Below, piece by piece: positions 1-8,438 of a DNA stretch of 25,808 nucleotides. This stretch comes from VBAS01 sp044867875. GTDB lineage: Bacteria; Bacteroidota; Bacteroidia; Chitinophagales; Chitinophagaceae. Made by a program: the position numbers and the translations under genes. Every line of letters starts with the position of its first letter. Position 1 is the stretch's first letter. The notes under the pieces are model-generated. The model was not told the DNA's origin. It was given only the letters and a program-made list of their open reading frames with translations, and searched no databases. The stretch lies in the NCBI GenBank assembly GCA_044867875.1, contig JBIOVR010000292.1, forward strand, positions 1-25,808. The letters are read 5' to 3'.

Positions 1-1316
1 CCTCTTACAAAAATTCCTTTCTCAACTCCATTACAATAAACATTGCTGATATGAAAATTCCGGAACTGCGGAGTTGTTTCATCCACAGCTTTAAATTCAA
101 CTTTTGGTAATTCTCTTTTTTCGCCAGCTAATGCAACAGGATCTTTTGCCATATAATACATATCGAACAAAATGGCTTCGGCAGGAATATCTTTCATGTA
201 AATGTCTTTAATGAAAATATTCTCTACAATGCCACCACGCCCCCTTGTAGTTTTAAAGCGAAGACCAATATCAGTACCAATGAAAGTGCAATTGTTTACA
301 TAAATATTCCTGGCGCCACCGCTCATTTCACTCCCGATCACAAATCCACCATGCGCAGCAAATACGGTACAGTTACGGATAATAACATTTTCAGTTGGCA
401 TTCCTCTTTTTCTTCCTTCTGCATCCCTGCCACTTTTCATACACAGCGCATCATCGCCAACATCAAACACTGTATTCTCGATCAACACATTTTTACAACT
501 CTCTGCATCTATGCCATCACCATTCTGTGCATACCATGGATTCTTCACAAAAACATTTCTTACAGTCAGGTTCTCACACATGAGCGGATGAAGACACCAT
601 GCAGGTGAGTTTTGAAACGTTACTCCTTCTAGCAAAACATATTTACAACTGGTAAGTAACACAAGATTAGGTCGCAAAAAATCTTTGATGCTTTCATAAA
701 ATGCCGCATCTTTTTCAGGAGAGATCGCCCCGGGGTTTTGCATCTTCGAACCCTTCAATGTTTTCTCAGAAGGATACCATGTTTTTTTATCATCACTCAA
801 TAAGCCGCCGCTTTCAACTAATTTTTTCCATTGTGTTTCATTCAGTTTATCCTTTTTCACCATGCGCCATCCATCGCCATTACCATCAATAATTCCTTTA
901 CCAGTTATGGCGATATTGATTGCGTTAGTTGCAGAAATTGGTGATTGATTACGCATCTGTGGTAATCCTTCCCAATTAGCCTCAACAAGCGGGTATTCAT
1001 TTTTATCAGCAGTAAACAATAACGTGGCGCCAGCAGCCAAATGAAGATTGATATTATTTTTTAAAACCACCGGCCCTGTCAGCCACAAACCAGACGGAAT
1101 TAATACAACGCCTCCGCCCTTTTTACTTAGCGCATCTATCGCTGCATTGATACTCTTTGTATTTAATGTATTACCATCTGAGACAGCTCCGTATTTTTTT
1201 ATGCTAAGCGTATCCTTTTTAAAGACGGGAGATTTTATAACCGGCAGCTTCTCTTTTTGAGCAAATGCAAAAAGAAAAACAATCGTAAACAACTTCGACA
1301 GGATAACCTTTTTCAT
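1..1316 (-). CDS. GH28 polygalacturonase, C-terminus cut by window edge
   Basis: Secreted glycoside hydrolase of family 28, expected to hydrolyse the alpha-1,4-galacturonan backbone of pectin. I read 438 codons from the ATG at 1316-1314; the gene continues beyond base 1. The N-terminus is a signal peptide (MKKVILSKLFTIVFLFAFAQ). A GH28 opening motif (KKYGAVSDG, about residues 40-48) follows. The four family motifs are all visible: NGDGID (265-270), GDDALCMKSG (287-296), AHGGFVIGSE (321-330) and RFK (353-355), which supply the three catalytic aspartates and the substrate-binding His, Arg and Lys. The gene lies downstream of the DUF4440 gene, with a 166-nt gap that carries a candidate operator shared with susC, so it probably has its own promoter. 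Family is secure. Whether it acts on plain galacturonan, rhamnogalacturonan or as an exo-enzyme cannot be told. Confidence 0.93.
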   Translation of the reverse strand, partial: MKKVILSKLFTIVFLFAFAQKEKLPVIKSPVFKKDTLSIKKYGAVSDGNTLNTKSINAAIDALSKKGGGVVLIPSGLWLTGPVVLKNNINLHLAAGATLLFTADKNEYPLVEANWEGLPQMRNQSPISATNAINIAITGKGIIDGNGDGWRMVKKDKLNETQWKKLVESGGLLSDDKKTWYPSEKTLKGSKMQNPGAISPEKDAAFYESIKDFLRPNLVLLTSCKYVLLEGVTFQNSPAWCLHPLMCENLTVRNVFVKNPWYAQNGDGIDAESCKNVLIENTVFDVGDDALCMKSGRDAEGRKRGMPTENVIIRNCTVFAAHGGFVIGSEMSGGARNIYVNNCTFIGTDIGLRFKTTRGRGGIVENIFIKDIYMKDIPAEAILFDMYYMAKDPVALAGEKRELPKVEFKAVDETTPQFRNFHISNVYCNGVEKGIFVR

Positions 1317-1356
1317 ATGGCGATACCAGGCTTTGTTAAGGGGTTCAATCGAATTA

Positions 1357-1364
1357 CAATTCTA
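1357..1364 (-). promoter_or_regulatory. Candidate -7 box for the GH28 gene
   Basis: On the minus strand this reads TAGAATTG, 7 of 8 matches to the Bacteroidota -7 consensus TAnnTTTG. A CTG (consensus TTG) lies 20 nt upstream. It would give a leader of roughly 35 nt. The main support is that the susC upstream region carries TAGCATTG at exactly the same distance from the shared operator. The inference rests on position and is not proven. Confidence 0.4.
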
Positions 1365-1401
1365 CTTTATTATTCGCTGTTAATCAGGATATTCAGAGTT
1401 A

Positions 1402-1435
1402 TTTATTTACGCAAACGATGCCGGGAACGGTACCG
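1402..1435. promoter_or_regulatory. Candidate LacI-family operator upstream of GH28
   Basis: TTTATTTACGCAAACG (1402-1417) recurs exactly at 16015-16030 upstream of susC. The next 18 bases match at 12 positions, giving 28/34 overall. Both copies end in an 8-bp palindrome in the same register, CGGTACCG here (1428-1435) and CGTTAACG near susC. Palindromes with CpG steps are typical of LacI-family operators, and two LacI-family genes flank the locus. Which of them binds is unknown. Confidence 0.6.
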
Positions 1436-1441
1436 GTTAAA

Positions 1442-1456
1442 CTCAATATTATTGAG
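1442..1456. repeat. Perfect 7-bp inverted repeat beside the GH28 operator
   Basis: CTCAATATTATTGAG is a perfect inverted repeat with a single central base, 6 nt from the candidate operator. It could be an extra protein-binding site or part of the weak 3' end of the DUF4440 transcript, since TTT follows on the minus strand. No second copy was noticed near susC. Confidence 0.3.
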
Positions 1457-1470
1457 GTTGTAACTTTTCT

Positions 1471-1498
1471 AAAGATCGCCTGCTATTGAGTGATCTTT
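1471..1498 (-). terminator. Possible weak hairpin at the end of the DUF4440 gene
   Basis: AAAGATC (1471-1477) pairs with GATCTTT (1492-1498), extended by one G-U and one G-C pair, around a 10-nt loop that covers the stop codon of the DUF4440 gene. On the minus strand it is followed by AGAAAAG and not by a clear U tract, so termination would be weak. Confidence 0.25.
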
Positions 1499-1920
1499 AT
1501 AGCTTGTCTTGCCACTAATTTCCACCCGCCTTTTCCCTTTTGCCAGATCAACAAAACCTTTAAATGGACCTCAGCTGGTTTACCACCATCATTTGTTTTA
1601 GCATTTAAAGTGTGGCGAACTATCGCCACTTTATCACTAATGCTGATGGTTTGTTCGCTGAGATCAATTGTTACAAAATCAGAAGAGCCGTTTGTCAACT
1701 TGTCTACAAATTCTTTTTTGTCATCAATGTGACCGCCGCTATGACCATAACTGAGTTTTTCATCAGTAAGCTTTTCTAAAACTGCTTTATTGCCATCTAC
1801 CATTGCAATACGCAATTGTTCAACTGCATCAGCTACTGCTTTTTCATCTTTTGTTTGCCCAAAAGAAAAAGAACTAAAAAGAATAAATGCGATCATCCCG
1901 AAAAATAGTTTCTTACTCAT
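1483..1920 (-). CDS. Secreted DUF4440 / SnoaL-like (NTF2 fold) protein
   Basis: A 145-residue protein with a signal peptide (MSKKLFFGMIAFILFSSFSFGQ). A single NTF2-like domain of the DUF4440 type follows: an N-terminal helix with VADAVEQLRIAMVDGN, then DEKLSYGHSGGHIDDKKEFV, and alternating strands ending in WQKGKGGWKLVARQAIKI. NTF2-like folds form a cone with a small-molecule pocket, and no catalytic residues are assigned for this subgroup. It sits between the GH43 gene and the GH28 gene on the same strand. The 106-nt gap upstream holds a bipartite motif also found before mutS2, which suggests a separate promoter. A role in pectin use is only suggested by position. Fold assignment is good; function is unknown. 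Confidence 0.85.
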   Translation of the reverse strand: MSKKLFFGMIAFILFSSFSFGQTKDEKAVADAVEQLRIAMVDGNKAVLEKLTDEKLSYGHSGGHIDDKKEFVDKLTNGSSDFVTIDLSEQTISISDKVAIVRHTLNAKTNDGGKPAEVHLKVLLIWQKGKGGWKLVARQAIKITQ

Positions 1921-1941
1921 AGTTATTAATTTAAATTTTTG

Positions 1942-1983
1942 TTAGCCAACTTTTATTCCTTGATCGAACTTCTGTTGCGACGC
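1942..1983 (-). repeat. Bipartite conserved element upstream of the DUF4440 gene
   Basis: TTAGCCAAC (1942-1950), 18 unmatched bases, then CTTCTGTTGCGACGC (1969-1983), on the plus strand. The same two blocks with the same 18-nt spacing occur at 21026-21067, with one mismatch in 24. In both places the element is upstream of a minus-strand ATG by 20-21 nt. It may be a promoter/leader element or a small dispersed repeat. Confidence 0.5.
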
Positions 1984-2026
1984 ACAGCCTGCACAGAGCG
2001 AAGCGAAGTGTTCATCGACAGCAATT

Positions 2027-3634
2027 CTATTGAGCTTTCTCTATTCTGAACCAATCAACGTCTGCAAAGCCAGCATCATTTGTAATGTTAGTCCTGCTGC
2101 AAAACATTCCAACCTTCGTTCCAACCCAACGGGCGGGCTTTGCTGTAAATGTTTTTGAAAAATGTACAGAACCTTTTTCTGATTCATAACTGAAATTACA
2201 AATACCACCTTTGCTCACTTTTACTTTCAGATAAAATTCATTGCCACTTACCGGTTTGCTTGAAACTTCAATTTCGTTTTTGTTTTTATCCGCATTGATA
2301 TTTTCAGATTGAACTATATAAATCCCATCGTTTTTCTTAACAACTGAAAGAGATGCATAATCAGTACCAAAAATGATCAAACCAAATCTTTCATTTTCAA
2401 ATTTTGGTTTGAATGAGACCTTAACTGTTGCCGTAAATTCTTCAGCCGGGAATTTTTGTGCAAGAATATTTGGGTAGTTCCAAACTGATTGGATTGAATC
2501 AGGCTGATAAATTGAAAACATTCTCAAAGAGCCATTCGGTGTTGGAAATGCCCAGCCTTCTTTCGGATTCGCCTGCCATTGCCATTGTAAACCAAATGTA
2601 CTTGTGTTGAATTCATCACCGTCCTGAACTGTTGACACAGGATATTGCTTGCCAACATTAGGTTTTTTATTGACCAAAACAGGTTCGCCTTTTCCATCTC
2701 CGTCCTTATCTATACCGATCACTGGCCAATCTTTTATCCATTTCATTGGCTGCAAATGAACAACCCTTCCATAAGCATCTTTATCCTGGAAATGAAGGAA
2801 CCAATCTTCTCCTGTTTGAGTTGTTACCCATGCACCCTGGTGTGGTCCATTGATCGAAGTTGTTCCCTGGTCCATCACAACTTTTCTTTCATAAGGACCA
2901 TACACATTTTTACTTCTTAAAACCAATTGCCAACCTGTGCTAACTCCCCCTGCCGGTGCAAAAATGTAGTAATAGCCATTCCGTTTATAAAACTTCGGGC
3001 CTTCAATTGTAGGATCCATTTCATGACCATCATACACCATTACACCATCACTAATAATTTTTGTTCCTTCTTTATTCATTTCTTTCACTACTATGATTGA
3101 CTTTATTCCTGCACGACTGCCAGCATAAGCATGAGCTAAATAAGTTTTTCCATTATTATCCCATAAAGGACAAGGATCGATCAATCCTTTGCCTGCTTCA
3201 ATTAATAATGGCTCAGTCCATGGTCCAAGAATGTTTTTAGACTTGATCAAATAAATTCCAAAATCCGGATCGGGGTAATAAATATAAAAATCATTGTTAT
3301 GGTAACGTATCGATGGCGCCCAAACACCTGCACCATGCTGTACTTTATCATACACATCATACGGTGGTTGCGTTTTCAATGCGTGGCCGATGATCGTCCA
3401 GTTCACCAGGTCTTTTGAATGAAGAATTGGCAAACCGGGAATATGTGTGAAGCTAGAAGACACCATATAATAATCATCACCTACTCTTATTGCATCAGGA
3501 TCGCTGTAATCAGCATTGATAATTGGATTTTTATATGTGCCATCACCATTATCTGCTATCCACACTTTTGAAACCGGTTGCTGTGCAGCAACTTTCAGAG
3601 AAAGCAAGATCAGTAACAGTAATGCATTCCTCAT
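2027..3634 (-). CDS. GH43 family glycosidase with C-terminal beta-sandwich
   Basis: Secreted 535-residue enzyme (signal peptide about residues 1-18, ending VAAQ). The five-bladed propeller of GH43 spans about residues 30-310. The catalytic triad is recognisable: base Asp45 in YSDPD, pKa-modulating Asp153 in LIDPC, and acid Glu211 in IEGPKF. The C-terminal part (about 345-535, beginning VQDGDEFNTSTFGLQWQWQ) is the beta-sandwich seen in GH43 xylosidase/arabinofuranosidase enzymes. In a pectin locus the likely substrate is arabinose- or galactose-bearing side chains of rhamnogalacturonan I; beta-xylosidase activity is the main alternative. The ATG overlaps the stop of the upstream oxidoreductase gene (ATGA), so translation is probably coupled. 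It is the last gene of the long operon. Confidence 0.92.
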   Translation of the reverse strand: MRNALLLLILLSLKVAAQQPVSKVWIADNGDGTYKNPIINADYSDPDAIRVGDDYYMVSSSFTHIPGLPILHSKDLVNWTIIGHALKTQPPYDVYDKVQHGAGVWAPSIRYHNNDFYIYYPDPDFGIYLIKSKNILGPWTEPLLIEAGKGLIDPCPLWDNNGKTYLAHAYAGSRAGIKSIIVVKEMNKEGTKIISDGVMVYDGHEMDPTIEGPKFYKRNGYYYIFAPAGGVSTGWQLVLRSKNVYGPYERKVVMDQGTTSINGPHQGAWVTTQTGEDWFLHFQDKDAYGRVVHLQPMKWIKDWPVIGIDKDGDGKGEPVLVNKKPNVGKQYPVSTVQDGDEFNTSTFGLQWQWQANPKEGWAFPTPNGSLRMFSIYQPDSIQSVWNYPNILAQKFPAEEFTATVKVSFKPKFENERFGLIIFGTDYASLSVVKKNDGIYIVQSENINADKNKNEIEVSSKPVSGNEFYLKVKVSKGGICNFSYESEKGSVHFSKTFTAKPARWVGTKVGMFCSRTNITNDAGFADVDWFRIEKAQ

Positions 3635-4674
3635 AATTCGATCACTCTTTTTTCTGCATTGCTTACATAAGCTGTTTCAATAATCTTTATCACATTCAGT
3701 GCATCCTCTGGCGACACAGGCACGTCAGCATCATTACGAATTGCATTATAAATTCCGTCGTAATAATCTCCATAATTTCCTTTCATCGATGGAATATATT
3801 CTTTAATCACCTTTCCATCTTTTTCACTATGTAATAATCCTTTTTGATCTTCGGGTTCAATTCCCCAATCTGCACCACCTGGTTTTTTGTGAGCTTGCAG
3901 ATCTGTTTCCTGTACATCAGTTTTGTGTTTTATAAACGAACCAACTGTGCCATGAAAGATATAACCCGGTAAAGCTTCACGTACGTAATAACTCGACTTC
4001 AGTGTTACCCGGTGAGTGGGATAAAAAAGTTTAATATCAAAGTAATCATCCACTTTTGATCCCGGACGATTAATGGTAATATCAGCGAACAGCGCTACCG
4101 GCATTCCGAATAATTGTAAAGCCTGGTCAATTAAATGAGAACCCAGGTCATAAACTGCGCCAACACCCGGTGTTGGTGTTTCCTTATGTATTTTATAACT
4201 TAGTTCGGGTACATACCTGTCATAATGAATTTCTGCCTCGACAATTCTACCAAGTGATCCTTCATTTAGAATTTTCTTTATAGTTCTGTAATCGCTATCA
4301 TATCGCCGGTTATGATACACTGAAAGTTTTACATCTTTCTTTTTTGCTGCTGCAATTAGCTCTTCAGCTTGTAATACTGTTGCCGTAAAAGGTTTTTCTA
4401 CAATAACATGCTTGCCCGCAAGGATCGCCTCCATCGCATACTCAAAATGAGTGACACTGGGTGTATTAACAATAACCAGTTCAACATTTTTATCAGCCAG
4501 CATATCTTCCAGTGTACGAAATGTTTTTACGCCGGGATATTTTTCCTGCGCAAGATTCTTTGTCCTTTCCCAAACACCATAAAAATTAAAATGAGGATCA
4601 ACCGACAGAAAAGGTGCATGAAAAACCCACCCACTCATTCCAAAAGAACATATTGCCGTACTGATTGGTTGCAT
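3631..4674 (-). CDS. Gfo/Idh/MocA family NAD(P)-dependent oxidoreductase
   Basis: A 347-residue cytoplasmic dehydrogenase of the Gfo/Idh/MocA family; no signal peptide. The N-terminal Rossmann domain has a glycine-rich turn (FGMSGWVFHAPF, residues 11-22), the VNTPSVTHFEYA segment and the diagnostic EKP (93-95). The C-terminal alpha/beta domain contains the substrate-site motif DLGSHLID (176-183). Members oxidise or reduce hydroxyls of sugars, sugar acids and inositols. Being the only apparent cytoplasmic enzyme of the operon, it may act on a pectin-derived sugar such as galacturonate, rhamnose or arabinose, but the sequence does not fix the substrate. It starts 6 nt after the CE8-esterase stop and overlaps the GH43 start by 4 nt. 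Confidence 0.9.
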   Translation of the reverse strand: MQPISTAICSFGMSGWVFHAPFLSVDPHFNFYGVWERTKNLAQEKYPGVKTFRTLEDMLADKNVELVIVNTPSVTHFEYAMEAILAGKHVIVEKPFTATVLQAEELIAAAKKKDVKLSVYHNRRYDSDYRTIKKILNEGSLGRIVEAEIHYDRYVPELSYKIHKETPTPGVGAVYDLGSHLIDQALQLFGMPVALFADITINRPGSKVDDYFDIKLFYPTHRVTLKSSYYVREALPGYIFHGTVGSFIKHKTDVQETDLQAHKKPGGADWGIEPEDQKGLLHSEKDGKVIKEYIPSMKGNYGDYYDGIYNAIRNDADVPVSPEDALNVIKIIETAYVSNAEKRVIEL

Positions 4675-4680
4675 AGAGTT

Positions 4681-6549
4681 TTATTTGATTGAATTTAGCC
4701 AATTCCTTAATCTTTCCATCCAATTATCATCTGTCGTTTTATTATACATACCAAATCCATGTCCGCCTTTAGGATAAATATGCATCTCAGAAGATACTTT
4801 ATTCTTTGTACATGCCTGGTAAAAACGAATGCTATTCTCAACAGGTACCGTTGCATCATCGCTTGCATGAATTAAAAATGTCGGTGGTGTTGTTGGAGTT
4901 ACCTGTAATTCATTTGAGTAAAAATCGAATTTCTCTTTTGATGCATTCGCCCCAACTAAATTGTTTCTTGAACCTTTATGTCCAAAGCTGCTGTCGAAAG
5001 TAATTACGGGATAAATTAGGATGGCGAAGTCAGGACGAGCAGAGGTTGTATCATTGTTAGAAGCATCGGCTCTAAAATTAAAATGTGTTGCCGCAGTCGA
5101 TGCTAAATGTCCGCCTGCTGAAAAACCCATGATACCAATTTTATTTCGATCAATGCCATATTGGGCCGCATTCGCTCTTACCCAACGAATAGCTTGTTGT
5201 GCATCTTGCAGTGGAGCCAGACTTCTGTCAATATTAATTGAATCATCAGGCAAGCGATATTTCAGAACAAAAGCGGTAACGCCCCATTTATTGAACTCTT
5301 CCGCTACTCTTGTACCTTCTTTATCAAAAGCAAGTATCGCATAGCTACCGCCGGGACAAATGATCACTGATTGGCCATTCGGTTTTGCAGGTTTAAAGAC
5401 TGTAAGTGTCGGGTTACTCACTTTTGCAATTCGGGTGACATTATCTCTTGTAGTTGAGTTCTCTTTATTAGCAACTTGTTTATTATTTGGTACTCCACCA
5501 TTGTATAAGTCGATCACTGTTTGTGGTTTCTTTGTAAAAGCAACATATTCAAACTGCTTTGCTGGTTTATCTGAAAACCATGCGTCACTCACTCCCTCAT
5601 CTTTTACTGAAAACGAAAAAATAGTTGTTGCGGAATAGTACTGTGCTTGCTTATCATTTAATTGCTTTGACCATTTAACTCTTTTGCCCGGTGCAGCACC
5701 ATCTCCTTTGCTCTTATATTCTGCATAAAAAACTGTCTTTTCATTTTCAGGATTGTTCCAGTTGTCCCAGCCTTCAGGCGCAACTACTTTGGGTAAATTG
5801 CAGGCGATAAAAACAGTTTTAGCGTTTGCACGCCATGGTCTTCCTAAATAGAGTTTACTAACAGCTGAGTCAGCAATTATTTTGCAGTCAATAAAAATAT
5901 AGCCAAACGCTTTTCCGGGGGTCGTACTCGCTGCCGTGATGTAAGAATTTGCTTTTGCTTTTATAATACAGTTCTGAAACACTGATGTAGCCGGGCCGAA
6001 AATAAAATCTGTTGTTCCTTCTATAAAACAATCAGTAAAAAGCTGCCTTGCATTTTCACCGCCGGTAAAGATCGTATCCTGGTTACCAAGGAATTTACAA
6101 TTTTTAAAAACTGCTTTATCAGCATCAACATACAAAGCGAGAGCCTGTCCAACCGGCCCTGCACTATTTGCAAATGTTATATTCTCCGCCCTAAAACGAT
6201 TGCCGGAAATTTTTGCTGTGTATGAAGTGAAGGTTGTATGCTTGTCTTTACCTGAATAATCATTGTAAGTAATAATAGTGCTGTCGATATTCTCACCGAT
6301 AAAGGTCACATCGGTATTATTAGCAAGCAATCCTATCTTTTCATTATAAATACCATTCTTAATGTATAATGTAATTGGAGCCAAAGGATAAACTCGCATT
6401 GCATCGATCGCATCCTGGATATTGTAATAATCACCAGTACCATCTTTGGCTACTGTAAATACATATTTGTATTGCTGCGGGTTGGCCGTTTGCGCTGCTG
6501 TTTGAAAAGTAGCAGCTATACAGACTGACAGTATAAAAAATGTTTTCAA
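4681..6549 (-). CDS. CE8 pectin methylesterase fused to C-terminal alpha/beta-hydrolase esterase
   Basis: A secreted two-domain enzyme of 622 residues. After the signal peptide (ends AAQ, about 20), residues 28-305 form a right-handed beta-helix pectin methylesterase. It has GIYNEK (66-71), GQALAL, NQDTIF with catalytic Asp158, GTTDFIFG with Asp181, and LGRPWR with Arg237. Residues about 365-622 form an alpha/beta hydrolase of the acetylxylan-esterase-like type: oxyanion loop CPGGSY, nucleophile Ser477 in GFSAGG, Asp in ASDDATVP (564/565) and His597 in GGHGFG. It probably removes both methyl and acetyl groups from pectin. The start is TTG at 6549-6547, overlapping the previous stop (TTGA). 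The signal peptide begins there and the next in-frame ATG (residue 51) would remove it. Domain order is the reverse of its upstream neighbour. Confidence 0.93.
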   Translation of the reverse strand: MKTFFILSVCIAATFQTAAQTANPQQYKYVFTVAKDGTGDYYNIQDAIDAMRVYPLAPITLYIKNGIYNEKIGLLANNTDVTFIGENIDSTIITYNDYSGKDKHTTFTSYTAKISGNRFRAENITFANSAGPVGQALALYVDADKAVFKNCKFLGNQDTIFTGGENARQLFTDCFIEGTTDFIFGPATSVFQNCIIKAKANSYITAASTTPGKAFGYIFIDCKIIADSAVSKLYLGRPWRANAKTVFIACNLPKVVAPEGWDNWNNPENEKTVFYAEYKSKGDGAAPGKRVKWSKQLNDKQAQYYSATTIFSFSVKDEGVSDAWFSDKPAKQFEYVAFTKKPQTVIDLYNGGVPNNKQVANKENSTTRDNVTRIAKVSNPTLTVFKPAKPNGQSVIICPGGSYAILAFDKEGTRVAEEFNKWGVTAFVLKYRLPDDSINIDRSLAPLQDAQQAIRWVRANAAQYGIDRNKIGIMGFSAGGHLASTAATHFNFRADASNNDTTSARPDFAILIYPVITFDSSFGHKGSRNNLVGANASKEKFDFYSNELQVTPTTPPTFLIHASDDATVPVENSIRFYQACTKNKVSSEMHIYPKGGHGFGMYNKTTDDNWMERLRNWLNSIK

Positions 6550-8435
6550 AATTTTTCAGATTTGGGATTCCACCCGTTTAAAACATTTACAATAGCATAT
6601 TTTTTTACCTCTTCATCTGTCAACTGTTTTGACCATTCCACTCTTTTTGCCGGTTCTGATGAAGGTCCGTAATTTTTATATTCAGCATACCGGGTTGTTT
6701 TGTAATTATCGGTATTATTCCAGTTGCTCCAACCCTCCGATTTAATATGTTCACCAATAAAACAATTTATATATACGACACTAGCATAAGGTCGCCATGG
6801 TCTTCCCAATGAAACATTATGTAAAGATGTATCACCTGTCAATATGCATTCATTAAATATATACCCGTACTCTTTCTCTTTTGGTGTAGAAGCTGCCGTA
6901 ATATGCGAATTCTTTTTGCTATGAATATGACATTTTTCAAACCAAACGGTAGATGAACCAAAGATAAAATCCGTTGTACCTTCTATATAACAATTTTCAT
7001 AATACTGCCTGCTTTTATCACTCTTTGTAAATAGCACATCCTGGTTGCCAATAAAGCGGCAATTAATAAATTCCATTTTATCACCATCGGATTCAACAGC
7101 TACAGCTTGCCCCGCATTAAATCCTGCATCGTTCTGAAACGTTATATTCTTTGCAATAAAATTATCAGCCTTGATCTTAAAGCTCCATGATGTTCTTGTA
7201 TTAATGCTATCTCCATTTGAAGCGGCCTTACCAGCATGGTCGTTGTAAGTGAGTATTGTTTTGAATTTATCTTCACCGATCAGCGTAACAAAATTTTTAG
7301 TTGAGTCAAGAAAAAGTTTTTCATAATAAACCCCGTTCCGAATATAAATGACGACGCTTTTATTATTATTTGCAGGAATTGCATTCAACGCTTCCTGGAC
7401 AGTTTTATAATTCCCACTCCCATCCTGTGCCACCGTAATTGCAACTGAGTTAATGCTCTTCTTGTCAAAAACTTTTTGCAGAAACCCATCAATAGCTATG
7501 ATCATCGGAGTAAACCAAGGTTCAAACAAAACAAATGAATGCGGCGCATCAAATGATTTTATTTCTGTGTAAGTATCATACTCATTCAAGATCCTGATAT
7601 AATCATCTCTTCCCGCATGCATTCTTCCCACATTGCTATTGATGAATAAAGTTGGCGGAGTATGCAGGCCTATATGTGTTAGCGGCGAGCCTTGCTTCCA
7701 CAATTCCGGGTTTTCGGTTTTTGAATAACCAAACCAGTTGGTAGCAGCAGATGTTCTTTTACTATCATCTCCCTCGCCTGATTCGGAATGGATGAATGCA
7801 AGTAATCCGTCCATATCGATCACTGCATTTACTTTACTTGAAATATTTTTATTACAACCATCACCCTCAAATGAAGCAATACCATTTGTTGCTCCCATCA
7901 TTGCAGCTAATTCACCGCCGGCTGAATGGCCGGCTATGACAATCTTATCTGGATCGATGTTATATTTTGCTGCATTTTTTCTAACCCACCTTATAGAAGT
8001 TTTTATATCATTTACACCTGCAGGATATAAAGCTTCAGTTGAAAGACGATACTCCGGAGTAAAGCAAACATAACCGAGGCCAGCAAGACGTTGAGATAAG
8101 GGATAATGCAATGTTCTACTGCCTGTTCTCCATCCGCCTCCGTGCACAATTATTATTGCTACTCTTTTATTATTGTTTTGTTGTTTAGGATAAAACGCAT
8201 CAGTTGCCAATTTGCGACTGCCAACAGTGCAATATGTGATGTTCTTTTCTTCTGCTATCGAAGGTGAATGAAACTCGTTTACAATTTTTGCCTCAGGATT
8301 TGATTTAATTGTGCCAGCATATGCACTGTATAAAGAATAAGAAGTGTCTGGTTTGCCTGTTATACCTTTTGTTGATTGGGAAGATCCATAAAAATGGAAG
8401 GAGAAAAATAATATGACAATGCTAATCCTTTTCAT
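6546..8435 (-). CDS. Alpha/beta-hydrolase esterase fused to C-terminal CE8 pectin methylesterase
   Basis: A secreted 629-residue two-domain enzyme. The signal peptide is about 1-20. Residues about 65-325 form an alpha/beta hydrolase: oxyanion motif HGGGW (98-102), nucleophile Ser171 in GHSAGG, and His299 in DAPHSF. This is the pattern of BD-FAE/carboxylesterase-type enzymes. From about 332 a complete pectin methylesterase follows (VAQDGSGNYKTVQEAL), with NQDVLF (Asp466), GTTDFIFG (Asp489) and LGRPWR (Arg545). The pairing suggests removal of acetyl (or feruloyl) and methyl esters from the same pectin chain. The gene starts 3 nt after the CE12 stop and its own stop overlaps the next start. Both catalytic sets look intact. 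The substrate of the first domain is an inference. Confidence 0.93.
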   Translation of the reverse strand: MKRISIVILFFSFHFYGSSQSTKGITGKPDTSYSLYSAYAGTIKSNPEAKIVNEFHSPSIAEEKNITYCTVGSRKLATDAFYPKQQNNNKRVAIIIVHGGGWRTGSRTLHYPLSQRLAGLGYVCFTPEYRLSTEALYPAGVNDIKTSIRWVRKNAAKYNIDPDKIVIAGHSAGGELAAMMGATNGIASFEGDGCNKNISSKVNAVIDMDGLLAFIHSESGEGDDSKRTSAATNWFGYSKTENPELWKQGSPLTHIGLHTPPTLFINSNVGRMHAGRDDYIRILNEYDTYTEIKSFDAPHSFVLFEPWFTPMIIAIDGFLQKVFDKKSINSVAITVAQDGSGNYKTVQEALNAIPANNNKSVVIYIRNGVYYEKLFLDSTKNFVTLIGEDKFKTILTYNDHAGKAASNGDSINTRTSWSFKIKADNFIAKNITFQNDAGFNAGQAVAVESDGDKMEFINCRFIGNQDVLFTKSDKSRQYYENCYIEGTTDFIFGSSTVWFEKCHIHSKKNSHITAASTPKEKEYGYIFNECILTGDTSLHNVSLGRPWRPYASVVYINCFIGEHIKSEGWSNWNNTDNYKTTRYAEYKNYGPSSEPAKRVEWSKQLTDEEVKKYAIVNVLNGWNPKSEKF

Positions 8436-8438
8436 TTA

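Noticed and set aside
1402..1435. Reading the TTTG within the shared element as the -33 box of GH28 and susC promoters
   Set aside because: The following TAAC boxes are only 10 and 14 nt away, too short and unequal for the -33/-7 spacing.
351..1463. Several plus-strand reading frames across the first 1.4 kb
   Set aside because: Most are antisense to the GH28 gene, whose motifs are all present on the minus strand, and the one that runs on into 1317-1463 has nothing recognisable. Their products are His/Phe/Ser-rich and look like shadow translation.
1984..2026. Short direct repeats GCACAG and GCGAA
   Set aside because: Two copies each of 5-6 nt are within chance; no array or mobile-element ends are seen.
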